Assembly (NCBI RefSeq): GCF_964266745.1
Contig: NZ_CAXWGX010000001.1
Coordinates: forward strand, 558,001-622,000
DNA: 64,000 nt
Direction: 5' to 3'
Source: Propionicimonas sp020161015
GTDB taxonomy: Bacteria > Actinomycetota > Actinomycetes > Propionibacteriales > Propionibacteriaceae
Positions 52,872-61,154 of this stretch are shown piece after piece. The notes under the pieces were generated by a model that saw only the letters and a list, made by a program, of their open reading frames with translations, searched no databases and was not told the origin of the DNA. How positions within the stretch are numbered: the stretch's first letter is position 1; each line of letters begins with the position of its first letter. Both the position numbers and the translations under genes were made by a program.

Positions 52872-53903
52872 TCAGCGGCCCGAACGCGCTCGCCGGAGCC
52901 AGTCGGAGATGCGTTTGACGCCTCCAGCGCTGGACAAGAACACCGCCACAACGATGACCAGACCCTTGATCACAAGCTGGGGCTCAGAGGAGATTCCGAC
53001 CAGATTCATGATGTTGATGATCAGCGTCAGGACGAACACACCGATGACCGCGTTGAGTGGACTGCCCTTGCCTCCGGCCAGGGACGCCCCACCGATGACC
53101 ACCGCGGCGATCGCGTCCAACTCGTATCCGACGCCGATGAGAGAGCTGCCCTGGCGGAGTTGTGCCGCCGCCATCACGCCGGCCAATCCGGCCAGGACGC
53201 CCGACACGGTGTAGGTGATGAGCAGGTTTCGTGAGACAGGCAGGCCTGAGAGGCGGGCGGCTTCGGTGTTGCCACCGATGGCGTAGAGCCCACGGCCAAA
53301 TGTGGTGTATCGGGCGACCATCGCCACGACGATCGTCGCCAGCCCTGCCAGCAGGATGGGGGTCCGGACGCCCATGATTGACCCGGTCGCGAAGGTCTCG
53401 ATGAAGCCCGCGTCACGGATCTGGATCAACTCGGTCGACTGGATGATGTAGCTGGCGCCTTTGATCGAGCTCATCGTCGCGAGCGTCGCGATGAACGGCG
53501 GCAGCTTCAGCCAGACGATCAGCAGTCCGTTGAGTGCGCCGGCAAGCGCACACCCGGCCAGGGTCAGCGTGGTGGCAGCCCCCGCACCCAGCTCGGCCCG
53601 AAGCGTGATGGCCGAGAGGACGGTGGAGAGCGCCAGGATCGAGCCGACCGACAGATCAATTCCGCCGGTGAGGACGACGAAGAACTGTCCCAACGCCAGC
53701 AGGATGTAGATGGCCGCGACCGAAACGACGTTCGCCAGATTGCGGGCCGTGAGGAAGTACTCCGGGGACACAGCCACCCCGACAAGGCAGATCGCGATGA
53801 GCACGATGAGCAGGTAGCTCTGCGCGAGGATCGCCTTTGCCTTCGCACTTCTTCTGGCGCCCGTGGCCGCAAGTTCTCTGACTTGGCCCACAACGTTGAC
53901 CAT
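52872..53903 (-). CDS. CUT2 sugar ABC transporter permease
   Basis: 343 residues from ATG 53903 (MVNVVGQVRELA); a longer in-frame start at 53948 would overlap the ATPase gene. RbsC-type features: ILLALGQFFVVLTGGIDLSVGSILALSTVLSA and LDAIAAVVIGGASLAGGKGSPLNAVIGVFVLTLIINIM. A single permease gene, so it would act as a homodimer. Part of the glycyl radical enzyme operon. Confidence 0.9.
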   Translation of the reverse strand: MVNVVGQVRELAATGARRSAKAKAILAQSYLLIVLIAICLVGVAVSPEYFLTARNLANVVSVAAIYILLALGQFFVVLTGGIDLSVGSILALSTVLSAITLRAELGAGAATTLTLAGCALAGALNGLLIVWLKLPPFIATLATMSSIKGASYIIQSTELIQIRDAGFIETFATGSIMGVRTPILLAGLATIVVAMVARYTTFGRGLYAIGGNTEAARLSGLPVSRNLLITYTVSGVLAGLAGVMAAAQLRQGSSLIGVGYELDAIAAVVIGGASLAGGKGSPLNAVIGVFVLTLIINIMNLVGISSEPQLVIKGLVIVVAVFLSSAGGVKRISDWLRRARSGR

Positions 53904-53904
53904 T

Positions 53905-55503
53905 TCAAACGCTCCTATCGGTGATTCCAGCTTCGCTGGGTACGGCATTGTCGTATGGGGACGTGGCGAAGGCGTCGAGGATCACTTGGCCCTTGGCGTC
54001 GATCTCATCGTGGTCAAGGTCCGCCACCACTCGCCCGTTCCTCAGGACGAGAACCCGGTCGCACATGAGGGCTTCCGAGATCTCAGAGCTCGCGATCACG
54101 ACGCTTCCGCCAGAGGCGGAGAACGCGCGCAGCAGCTCGTACATGTCCTCTTTGGCTCCCACATCCACTCCTCGAGTCGGTTCGTCGCAGATGAGCAGCT
54201 CCGCTTTCCGGACCAGCCAGCGGGCGAGGATTCCCTTTTGTTGGGTGCCTCCGCTCAGCGTTTTCATTGGCTGTGTGACACTGAATACCTTCATGCCGAG
54301 GCGATGCACCATGTCTTTCGCAACTGCTGCTTCGCGCTTGGTATCGAGCACGCCACCCCGGCTGAATGTGTTGTGGCTTGCCAAGGTCATGTTCTCGGCG
54401 ACGCTCAACTCGGGGACGAAGCCCTCCGTCTTTCGGTCCTGGGGGAGGAGGCCGATGCCGAGGCGGATGGCGTCGCGGGGGCCGGAGATGGCCACCTGCT
54501 TACCCTTCCAGGTGAGCGTTCCTTCTTCCATGGGGTTTGCGCCCGCAAGCATGCCGGCGAGCTCTGACTGGCCGCTTCCGACCAAGCCGGCAAGACCGAG
54601 CACTTCGCCGCGCCGAAGGCTCAGGTTGACTCCGTCCACGCGGTTCCGGTCGGACAGTCCGCGGCCGGTCAGCAGAATCTCCTCGCTGGCACCGGATCCC
54701 AACCGGGGTGCCTTTTCGCCCTGAAGGGCGGCCGCTGAGATCGACTTCTCGAGCTTCTCGCCAATCATTGCCCGCACGATGTCCGCCTGGGAGCAACTGT
54801 TCGTCCGCAGATTGTCGATGAGTGAGCCGTCGCGCATCACGCTGATCTCGTCGCAAAGGTTGTGGACTTCGTCCAACCGATGCGAAATGAACAGCATCGC
54901 CTGGCCATCAGAGGCCAGCCTGCGCAGCAACTCGAAGAGGCTTTCCACATCCGGGGCGGGAAGCGCCGAGGTGGGCTCGTCCAGCAGGACAACCTTCGCG
55001 TCGTGATAGAGCGCCTTGGCCAGTTCGACCGCCTGCTGCTCGGCCACGGGGAGGGAACCCACCGCCCGGCTGACGTCGATGTTCTGAAATCCGACTCGTT
55101 CAAGCGCGCCCCTGGCCAGCACGCGCATCTTGCCCCAATCCACCGACCTGAGAGGGCGGCGGCAGGGCAGCTGTCCGAGGAAGATGTTCTCGGCAACGGA
55201 AAGGGATGGCACCAGGCTCAGCTCCTGGAAGATCGTGAAGATGCCCGCCGCCCTTGCATCGGTGGGCCTACGGATCGTCTGGACCCGCCCGGCGACCGTG
55301 ATTGTGCCCCGGTCCGGCACTTCGGCTCCGGACAGCATCTTCACCAGGGTGCTCTTGCCTGCGCCGTTCTGCCCCACAAGCCCATGAATCGATCCGGCCC
55401 TCACCTGGAGGCTGACCTCCTGGAGGGCGTGCACCCCGAGATAGGCCTTGTCGATGCCCTCCACCTCGAGGACGTAGGGCCGCTCGCCCTCGTCTGAGTT
55501 CAT
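53905..55503 (-). CDS. CUT2 sugar ABC transporter ATP-binding protein
   Basis: 532 residues from ATG 55503, which has AAGGA at good distance; ATG 55509 abuts it. Two nucleotide-binding domains: Walker A GQNGAGKSTLVKML, signature-like VGSLPVAEQQAVELAKALYHDAKVVLLDEPTSALP; second domain GLVGSGQSELAGML and LSGGTQQKGILARWLVRKAELLICDEPTRGVD. Typical for ribose/galactose-type importers. Confidence 0.92.
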   Translation of the reverse strand: MNSDEGERPYVLEVEGIDKAYLGVHALQEVSLQVRAGSIHGLVGQNGAGKSTLVKMLSGAEVPDRGTITVAGRVQTIRRPTDARAAGIFTIFQELSLVPSLSVAENIFLGQLPCRRPLRSVDWGKMRVLARGALERVGFQNIDVSRAVGSLPVAEQQAVELAKALYHDAKVVLLDEPTSALPAPDVESLFELLRRLASDGQAMLFISHRLDEVHNLCDEISVMRDGSLIDNLRTNSCSQADIVRAMIGEKLEKSISAAALQGEKAPRLGSGASEEILLTGRGLSDRNRVDGVNLSLRRGEVLGLAGLVGSGQSELAGMLAGANPMEEGTLTWKGKQVAISGPRDAIRLGIGLLPQDRKTEGFVPELSVAENMTLASHNTFSRGGVLDTKREAAVAKDMVHRLGMKVFSVTQPMKTLSGGTQQKGILARWLVRKAELLICDEPTRGVDVGAKEDMYELLRAFSASGGSVVIASSEISEALMCDRVLVLRNGRVVADLDHDEIDAKGQVILDAFATSPYDNAVPSEAGITDRSV

Positions 55504-55541
55504 AATCATTCCTTCGCAATCACTTCAAGCTCGAGGGCGGG

Positions 55542-55570
55542 TGCCCCCGACGCTTCATGCGCCGGGGGCA
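55542..55570 (-). terminator. Stem-loop after the binding-protein gene
   Basis: TGCCCCCG-a-CGC and GCG-c-CGGGGGCA form an 11-pair stem with one internal mismatch and a TTCAT loop, just below the binding-protein stop. Same position as the hairpins in the other three sugar ABC operons. Confidence 0.5.
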
Positions 55571-55576
55571 GTCCAG

Positions 55577-56638
55577 CTACTTTGCTGCGCGAACGTATGT
55601 GTCGTTGGAGTTGTAGTACGTTGCCGCGTTCTCAGGAGTAACCAGGGTGGTCTTGATGTAATTGGTTCCCGACGAGCATGCGCCCTTGTCGCCGTTCACC
55701 GCAGCGATGGCCATCTTGACCGCGGTGGCACCCTGGTCCCACGGCTGGTTTGACGCGGTGTTCTGGAGCGGGCCCTCCGGGTTGTCGATCATCTGCTTGA
55801 CCGAGGTCATGCCGCCGTCGTAGGAGCCCTGAATGACCTTGTCCCAGACGCCGGCCTGCCTGAGCCCCTGCTCGATGCCACCCTGCATGACATCGCTCAT
55901 GCTGAAGACGACGTTGAGGTCAGGATTGGCAGTGGCCACGTCGCGCATGGGCGCCAGGGCCTGGTCAGGCTTCCATGAGCCGAACTTCATCGGGAGCTTG
56001 ACGGTGGTGACCTTCGGATGGTCCTTCATGACGCTGTCCCACCCGCTGAGGAACCCGTTGTAGCGAAGATCGCTGATGACGTCGCCGGGGAAGCCCCCGA
56101 TGGAGACGAGCTTGATCTTGCCCGTTTCGCCGAACTTCTTGAGGGCCTTTTGGGCGGTGTCGACGCCAGAAAGGGCACCGGTTGCGTTCTGATCCTCAGC
56201 CACGTAGCAGAAGGAGTCGGGGACAAGCGACGGGTCGAGATTGGAGTTGACGACGACGAGCGGGATCCCGGCGGCCTTGAGCGCGGCGACAGATGCGCCA
56301 ACGCCGATCGGATCGTTCGGGTTCATGATCACGACATCGACACCCTTGGAGATGAGAGTCTGAACATCACTGTTCTGCCGGACGGTGTCCCCGTTGGCGT
56401 CGAGGAGCTGGATGGTCGCTCCCGCGGCGCTTGCTTCGGACTGGCCGCCCTCGACGAGAGTCTTCCACCAGTCGCTGCCACTGATGCCGCGCTGGCTCCA
56501 CCCGATCACGATCTTCTTGGCGGGCTGCCCCGCCTGGGCTGCACCGGAGCCACCGGCGTTCGCTGCCGTGCCGCAGGCGCTGACAGCCAGCATCAGTGCG
56601 GCTGCACCCGCGACTGCGAACTTGGTCTTCTTGAACAT
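55577..56638 (-). CDS. CUT2 sugar ABC transporter substrate-binding lipoprotein
   Basis: 353 residues. Lipoprotein signal MFKKTKFAVAGAAALMLAVSAC with VSAC lipobox. Type 1 binding fold: IVIGWSQRGISGSDWWKTLVEGGQSEASAAGATIQLLDANGD, SKGVDVVIMNPNDPIGVGASVAALKAAGIPLVVVNSNLDP and VFSMSDVMQGGIEQGLRQAG. It delivers a sugar or polyol to the importer of the glycyl radical operon; the ligand is presumably the precursor of the enzyme's substrate. Confidence 0.9.
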   Translation of the reverse strand: MFKKTKFAVAGAAALMLAVSACGTAANAGGSGAAQAGQPAKKIVIGWSQRGISGSDWWKTLVEGGQSEASAAGATIQLLDANGDTVRQNSDVQTLISKGVDVVIMNPNDPIGVGASVAALKAAGIPLVVVNSNLDPSLVPDSFCYVAEDQNATGALSGVDTAQKALKKFGETGKIKLVSIGGFPGDVISDLRYNGFLSGWDSVMKDHPKVTTVKLPMKFGSWKPDQALAPMRDVATANPDLNVVFSMSDVMQGGIEQGLRQAGVWDKVIQGSYDGGMTSVKQMIDNPEGPLQNTASNQPWDQGATAVKMAIAAVNGDKGACSSGTNYIKTTLVTPENAATYYNSNDTYVRAAK

Positions 56639-56696
56639 CTGCGAAATTTCCTTTCGTTGTCTTCATCGGGCTCCGCATCGTTGCGGGCCGGAAGTT

Positions 56697-57710
56697 TTAC
56701 TTCACTTGCTTTTGGAGACTGCCCGTTCCCGTCTCGTCGACAGTCGGGCCCCATTTCGGGTTCAGGCCGACTTCGGCCACAATGGCCAGCAGCGGCTCCA
56801 TCTCCTTCTTGCCAGGCGGTTCAACATCGGGCAGTTCGTACTCACGGCCAATGCGCCCGTATTTGCCACGCCCGAGTCGGTGGTACGGCATCAACTCAAG
56901 CGTATCCACGCCGGGCAGCGATCTCGCGAACGTGGCAACGTCGCGAATGTTCTTCTCGGATGCCGTCAACCCTGGGACGACCGGAGTCCGGATGACCAAC
57001 GGCGAACCTTTTGCATCCATGAACGTGGCGATCTTCCGCGCGTTGTTGATGATCACCTCATTACGCTGACCCGTGAACTCGCGGTGCTTCAGGGAGTCCA
57101 TTTCCTTCAGGTCCAGATACATGAAATCCACGTACTCCAACGTCTTCTCATATGCCGCCCAGTTTGCGAAGCCGCAGGACTCCACCACTGTGCTGAGCCA
57201 ACGACCCTTCGCCTCACGCAACAGTGCGCGCAGAAACACCGACTGGTAGAAGGGCTCCCCTCCTGAGACCGACAGCCCTCCGCCACTGTTCCGATAGATG
57301 CCGCGATCCCGTTCGACCGTCGACAGGACCTGATCGACGGTCATGTGGCGACCCAGCGTGCGACGCGCCTGTGCGTGACACACGGTGGTGCAGGGATACG
57401 GCGGCTCCAGCTCGCGGTAGCACTTGCCCTTACACACACTCCAGTCAGTGACGGGTCCGTCGCTCGTCATGGTGATCGCGCCGAAGGGGCACGCATTCGC
57501 GCACGCGCCGGCGAAGATGCACTCGTCCTCGAAGAAGGCCATTTCGGGATCGCCCGACCAAGACTCCGGGTTCGCGCACCATTTGCATTCCAGGGAGCAA
57601 CCCTTGAGGAAGACGGTAGTGCGGACGCCGGGCCCGTCGTGCAGGCTCCAACGCTGGATGTCAAACACCCGCCCCAGTGGCTGGGCCGATGTATCGGCCA
57701 TCGTGCGCAC
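56697..57710 (-). CDS. Glycyl radical enzyme activating protein (radical SAM)
   Basis: 337 residues from GTG 57710, with GAGAGG six bases upstream (ATG 57701 is the alternative). Radical SAM cluster GCSLECKWCANP (Cys38, Cys42, Cys45) after SLHDGPGVRTTVFLKG. An inserted ferredoxin-like region carries Cys64, 70, 74, 93, 97, 107 and 111: seven cysteines, one short of two full four-Cys clusters. GGGLSVSGGEPFYQ and the C-terminal LELMPYHRLGRGKYGRIG are typical of GRE activases. It installs the radical on Gly78 of the small chain encoded just upstream. Confidence 0.92.
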   Translation of the reverse strand: MRTMADTSAQPLGRVFDIQRWSLHDGPGVRTTVFLKGCSLECKWCANPESWSGDPEMAFFEDECIFAGACANACPFGAITMTSDGPVTDWSVCKGKCYRELEPPYPCTTVCHAQARRTLGRHMTVDQVLSTVERDRGIYRNSGGGLSVSGGEPFYQSVFLRALLREAKGRWLSTVVESCGFANWAAYEKTLEYVDFMYLDLKEMDSLKHREFTGQRNEVIINNARKIATFMDAKGSPLVIRTPVVPGLTASEKNIRDVATFARSLPGVDTLELMPYHRLGRGKYGRIGREYELPDVEPPGKKEMEPLLAIVAEVGLNPKWGPTVDETGTGSLQKQVK

Positions 57711-57873
57711 CCGTATCCTCTCTCAAAATGGAGCGCTGATTTGCATTGCCCAAGGGGGGTCACTTGGAGGGCTCACGCCTTCCAAGTGACCAACCTCTTG
57801 GGCCAGGACTGCCCGAGCTATGTCGATCCGGCGTCCAACGAGATGCTGCGGAACACCGTCCTTTTTCGAAGCC
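57711..57873. other. Spacer between glycyl-radical chain and activase genes
   Basis: A 163-base non-coding gap within the operon. It has AGAGAGG, the ribosome site of the activase, and the near-palindromic CTTGGAGGGC...GCCTTCCAAG around 57765-57786, a possible small hairpin. Confidence 0.35.
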
Positions 57874-58182
57874 TCAGAGCCGCTCTTCGGTCCGTTCGAT
57901 GATGTCCTGCTGGACCATTTTCTCCAGGCCGACGAAGTACGCCGAGTATCCGGCCACGCGAACCACCAGACTCTTGTACTTCTCGGGCTCGGCCTGAGCC
58001 TTGAGGAGAGTTTCGCGGGAGACAACGTTGAACTGCATCTGCATGCCGCCGCGATCGAAGTAGTAGTCCATCAGATGAACCAGGCGCTGAAGGCCGGTGT
58101 CGCCTTGAACGCGACGTACGGGGATGTCGTCCCGCTCAACCTCGCGGAAGGTCTCGGTGGGCTCGATGGTTTGGATTGCCAT
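57874..58182 (-). CDS. Stand-alone glycyl-radical domain subunit of a split glycyl radical enzyme
   Basis: 102 residues. LVHLMDYYFDRGGMQMQFNVVS, TLLKAQAEPEKYKSLVVRVAGYSAYFVGL and QQDIIERTEERL make a complete C-terminal glycyl-radical domain; the radical Gly is Gly78 in RVAGYSA, 24 residues from the end as in fused enzymes. The first 26 residues (rich in Glu and Thr) are extra and could dock on the large chain. AAAGGAG stands eight bases before ATG 58182, so it is a deliberate gene and not a frameshift product. The large chain, which lacks exactly this domain, is encoded 28 bases upstream. GrcA/YfiD is a known stand-alone analogue but repairs PFL. Confidence 0.9.
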   Translation of the reverse strand: MAIQTIEPTETFREVERDDIPVRRVQGDTGLQRLVHLMDYYFDRGGMQMQFNVVSRETLLKAQAEPEKYKSLVVRVAGYSAYFVGLEKMVQQDIIERTEERL

Positions 58183-58210
58183 GATTGTGACTCCTTTGTC
58201 TTCTGGCCGG

Positions 58211-60469
58211 TCAGGCCTTGAGGTCCTGAGGAAGTAGTTTCATGTTGTACAGCGAGCCCTCCGAGAGGAGGACCAGGTTCAGCTTGCTCACCGAACTCAC
58301 CGCAGCAGTCGGCCCGAGAGTGTCGGTTCCCCGGAACGGGGATTGCCCGTCGGAGCAAGGCTGTCCCGCCAGCCGGCCGTCAGGCAGGGCGCCAACCGCC
58401 TTACCGAATGGGGTATTGGAGGAAACGGTGGTTGTGGACGCCTGGAAGAAGCCTCCGATTGGTCCGCGGCCGTACCGGGTGTTTCGGTGCTTGGGAAGCT
58501 CGCTGCACACGAGGGCAAGCGCATCCCGGGCGATGTAGTCCACGTCGTCGACGTCGTTGCCGTACTTGGGCTGATTCAGACACATCTGCCGGATCTGTGG
58601 CCCCGGTGGAGTCGACGCGACATCCTCGAAGTTGGTCTGGAGTGCGTGCATCAGTTGCTCGCCGGTCAGAGCCTTCTCCACGAAGACAAGCCGTTTGATC
58701 GCAGCGAGGCTGTTCGCCACGTTCGCGAGCCCGATCGTCTGATTCCCGGTGAAGTCGTACTTCGCGCCACCCTGCTTGATGGACTTGCCTCGCTCCATCG
58801 TTGTCTCAGGGCAGCACATGAGCCCGCCGAACGGTTCATCGATGTATTGCTCGTACATCTCATCGATGACGTTGTCCATGATCACGTGGAGCTCGAGGTA
58901 GTACAGCGCCTGATGCACGAAGGCTTCCCAGACTTCGTCCCAGCTCTCAAAGGTCGCGAGGTCGTGGCCGGACGGATTCTGGGTCAGCTGCACCCCCGAC
59001 TTCGGGTCCTTCCCGTTGTACAGCGCCAGTTCGAGACACTTCACCAGCGAGTACCAGGCGGCACCAGTCCTGCCTCCACGCAAGCCGGCCGGACCAGGCT
59101 CGGCGCAGCCGATGATGCCGTAATCTGCCGCGTCCCGGTAAGAGTAGCCTCGGTTGAGCATCGCCTTGATGTACGCCTCGTCGTTCGCGACCGCCGGGAA
59201 GCCCGTGCCCAGCCGAATCGTCTCCGCGATCTTCATCTTGAACGCCTCCGGCGCATCCTTGTGCCAGCGGACGTAATGTGCCGGCTGAACAGTGCGTGTG
59301 TTCTGGATGGCGTCGAGCACGAGATAGGAGACCTCGTTGGTGGCGTCGGCGCCCGAATCCGGGTCGATACCACCGATGACGACGTTCTGGAAGATCGGCT
59401 TCCCGCGGAAGAACTCGGTGTCGTCCCAGCTTCGGATTCGCTCGATCACGCTGAACATGACAAGGAAGTTCTGAACAAGCTCGAGGGCGTGATCCCGGTC
59501 GAGAATCCCGGCCTCCACGTCACGCTTGTAGTACGGGTACATCATCTGGTCGAAGCGCCCGAAACAGACGCCCTGAGCGTTGTCCTCGATCTGGATGGCG
59601 TACTGGATGAAGGTGACCAGCTGCAGCGCCTCATGGAACGTTCGCGCAGGTTGGGCCGGGACGTGACGCGAGATGGCGGCGAGGTTCAGCAGCTCACCCT
59701 TGCGGACAGGGTCGGCCTCTGATCTGGCAAGCTCCTCAACGTAGTCGGCGTAGCGGCCGGCCCAGTTGATGACAGCTTCGCAGGTGATGATCACCGACTG
59801 GTAGAACTCTCGGCTGGACCGGGTTTCGTGATCGGCGGGATCCAGTTTCGCGATCGATGCGCGGGCTTGCTCGATGAAGTAGTTGAGGCCGCGCTCTGCA
59901 ATCCATGCGTAGGGCGGGGCGAAGTGCCCGTCACCGCCACTGGTGTAGTTGAGGATGTTGACTGCGCCGACCTGATACTGGGCCTGCAGCGCTTCCTTGG
60001 GAAGCCGGGCGTAGACACGCTCGCGGTGGGTCTGCCCGTTCCAGAAGTCGATGATCTCTTCGAGTTCGGGAAGGATCTCCTCACGAATCTCGAACTTGTC
60101 CGCCGGCCGCTCCGGCGGGAAGTAGGGATCGCCGCCCAGGATCTCGTCCCTGAGGAAGTCGATCGTGAACTCGGGGAACAAGGGGGACTGATTGGGCTGA
60201 CTCGCCTGATTGCCCAACAGGAGACTGCCTGGCAGCACGTACATCGAGGTGTGTTCGAGAGTGTGCGCGAGCGCCTTGGCGCGTCTGATGATCTCTGGAT
60301 GGGCCTGGGTCTTCCGGTAGGACTGCGTGTAGTAGCGCGCGCGCTCGATGCAGACTCCCGGGTTGCAGGCCTGCACATGGGCCAGCATCCGTTCGATGCG
60401 GTCGGTTCGGACTGCTGGCTGAGCTAGCTGGAAGTGGAGGGGCTCCGCCCCATCCGTCTTGGTCGCCAT
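58211..60469 (-). CDS. Catalytic chain of a split glycyl radical enzyme
   Basis: 752 residues from ATG 60469. It is a PFL-like domain of the dehydratase/lyase type: active-site GIIGCAEPGPAG with thiyl Cys455 and Glu457, where true pyruvate formate-lyases have a Cys-Cys pair. Other marks are TIDFLRDEILGGDPYFPPERP, FQNVVIGGIDPDSGADATNE, and the C-terminal GRGPIGGFFQASTTTVSSNTPFGKAVGALPDGRLAGQPCSDGQSPFRGTD. The chain stops at LYNMKLLPQDLKA, just where fused enzymes enter the glycyl-radical domain. That domain is supplied by the next gene. No microcompartment genes or targeting extension are seen. Neighbouring sugar genes suggest a sugar- or polyol-derived substrate; the reaction is unknown. Confidence 0.9.
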   Translation of the reverse strand: MATKTDGAEPLHFQLAQPAVRTDRIERMLAHVQACNPGVCIERARYYTQSYRKTQAHPEIIRRAKALAHTLEHTSMYVLPGSLLLGNQASQPNQSPLFPEFTIDFLRDEILGGDPYFPPERPADKFEIREEILPELEEIIDFWNGQTHRERVYARLPKEALQAQYQVGAVNILNYTSGGDGHFAPPYAWIAERGLNYFIEQARASIAKLDPADHETRSSREFYQSVIITCEAVINWAGRYADYVEELARSEADPVRKGELLNLAAISRHVPAQPARTFHEALQLVTFIQYAIQIEDNAQGVCFGRFDQMMYPYYKRDVEAGILDRDHALELVQNFLVMFSVIERIRSWDDTEFFRGKPIFQNVVIGGIDPDSGADATNEVSYLVLDAIQNTRTVQPAHYVRWHKDAPEAFKMKIAETIRLGTGFPAVANDEAYIKAMLNRGYSYRDAADYGIIGCAEPGPAGLRGGRTGAAWYSLVKCLELALYNGKDPKSGVQLTQNPSGHDLATFESWDEVWEAFVHQALYYLELHVIMDNVIDEMYEQYIDEPFGGLMCCPETTMERGKSIKQGGAKYDFTGNQTIGLANVANSLAAIKRLVFVEKALTGEQLMHALQTNFEDVASTPPGPQIRQMCLNQPKYGNDVDDVDYIARDALALVCSELPKHRNTRYGRGPIGGFFQASTTTVSSNTPFGKAVGALPDGRLAGQPCSDGQSPFRGTDTLGPTAAVSSVSKLNLVLLSEGSLYNMKLLPQDLKA

Positions 60470-60529
60470 TGTCAAGTTACCTTCTCGAGAGGGCCACTGC
60501 CCACTACATCGTGGAACCCATCTGCCGAT

Positions 60530-60559
60530 AGGTTAGCGCTAACGTACGTACGTCGTCAA
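60530..60559 (-). promoter_or_regulatory. Promoter and LacI operator of the glycyl radical operon
   Basis: TTGACG (60554-60559) and TAACCT (60530-60535) are 18 bases apart on the minus strand, about 60 bases above the ATG. GTTAGCGCTAAC (60532-60543) is a perfect 12-base palindrome that covers the -10 element, the classic arrangement for repression. Confidence 0.65.
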
Positions 60560-60740
60560 GGGTGCAGCCAGCCAACTGTCCGCCGGAGCCATTCCCGGCA
60601 CTCTAGCCGAACGGTTGAATCGACCATTATCCCTAGTCAAAACGGCTTCATCAGCTCGTTGAAGGCTTCCCGGAGCGGCCCGGGCCCCGAACCAGAGTCC
60701 GACACCCTTCGGAGTCTGATGTCTAGGCCTTTCTGCTGAT

Positions 60741-60750
60741 TTAGCGCTAA
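60741..60750. promoter_or_regulatory. Second LacI operator
   Basis: TTAGCGCTAA, a perfect 10-base palindrome sharing its core with the operator at 60532. It may control the LacI gene itself or allow looping with the first site. Confidence 0.6.
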
Positions 60751-61154
60751 GCTAGAACCGTCAGGTACGTAGCACTCGAGCAGATGTTCGCGCGCGAAGC
60801 AGTGCAAGGCTCGGACCACGGTCCCGCACGCCCAGCGTCAAACCAGGAAGGGGCTAGAACGATGATGGACGGGCCGGCGGATCACGTCCCACGAGCGGTG
60901 AGCGGTTCGGAGATGTTCGTGCCAACATCCAAGAAAACGGCAGCCAACCTGGCAGCTCCATGCGCGGTGCCCAGTGTTCACCAGCGGCAACGCGCACGCC
61001 ATCCGCCCGCCATATCCGCCCGAGCGTGTCGCTTCGGGGAGCACGCGGTGAAGCAGCCCGGATCAGAGGCAGTGCCAACCCGCACCTCAAGCCTCATTAC
61101 GCCCGCGCATGCTAGCGTTCGGTCGCGAAAACCCCTTCGACCATCAGGACAATC

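Larger units (their letters stand above)
60470..61154. other. Long regulatory gap between the glycyl radical operon and its LacI gene
   Basis: 685 bases with no convincing gene; short open frames here (such as 60784-61158 on the plus strand) lack family features and codon bias. The gap holds two palindromic operators 208 bases apart, a minus-strand promoter, and ACGTACGTACGT (60542-60553). About 400 bases before the LacI gene have no recognised element, leaving room for a leader or small RNA. Confidence 0.55.

Noticed and set aside
57874..60469. The split GRE as a simple frameshift or stop mutation
   Set aside because: The two chains are separated by a stop, a 28-base gap with a good ribosome site and an extra 26-residue N-terminal extension; a single base change would not restore a fused protein.
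58211..60469. Pyruvate formate-lyase
   Set aside because: PFL has adjacent catalytic cysteines; here a single Cys is followed by Ala-Glu, as in dehydratase/lyase-type enzymes.
60542..60553. ACGTACGTACGT as a CRISPR or tandem-repeat element
   Set aside because: Only three 4-base units; too short for either, though it may add to the promoter.
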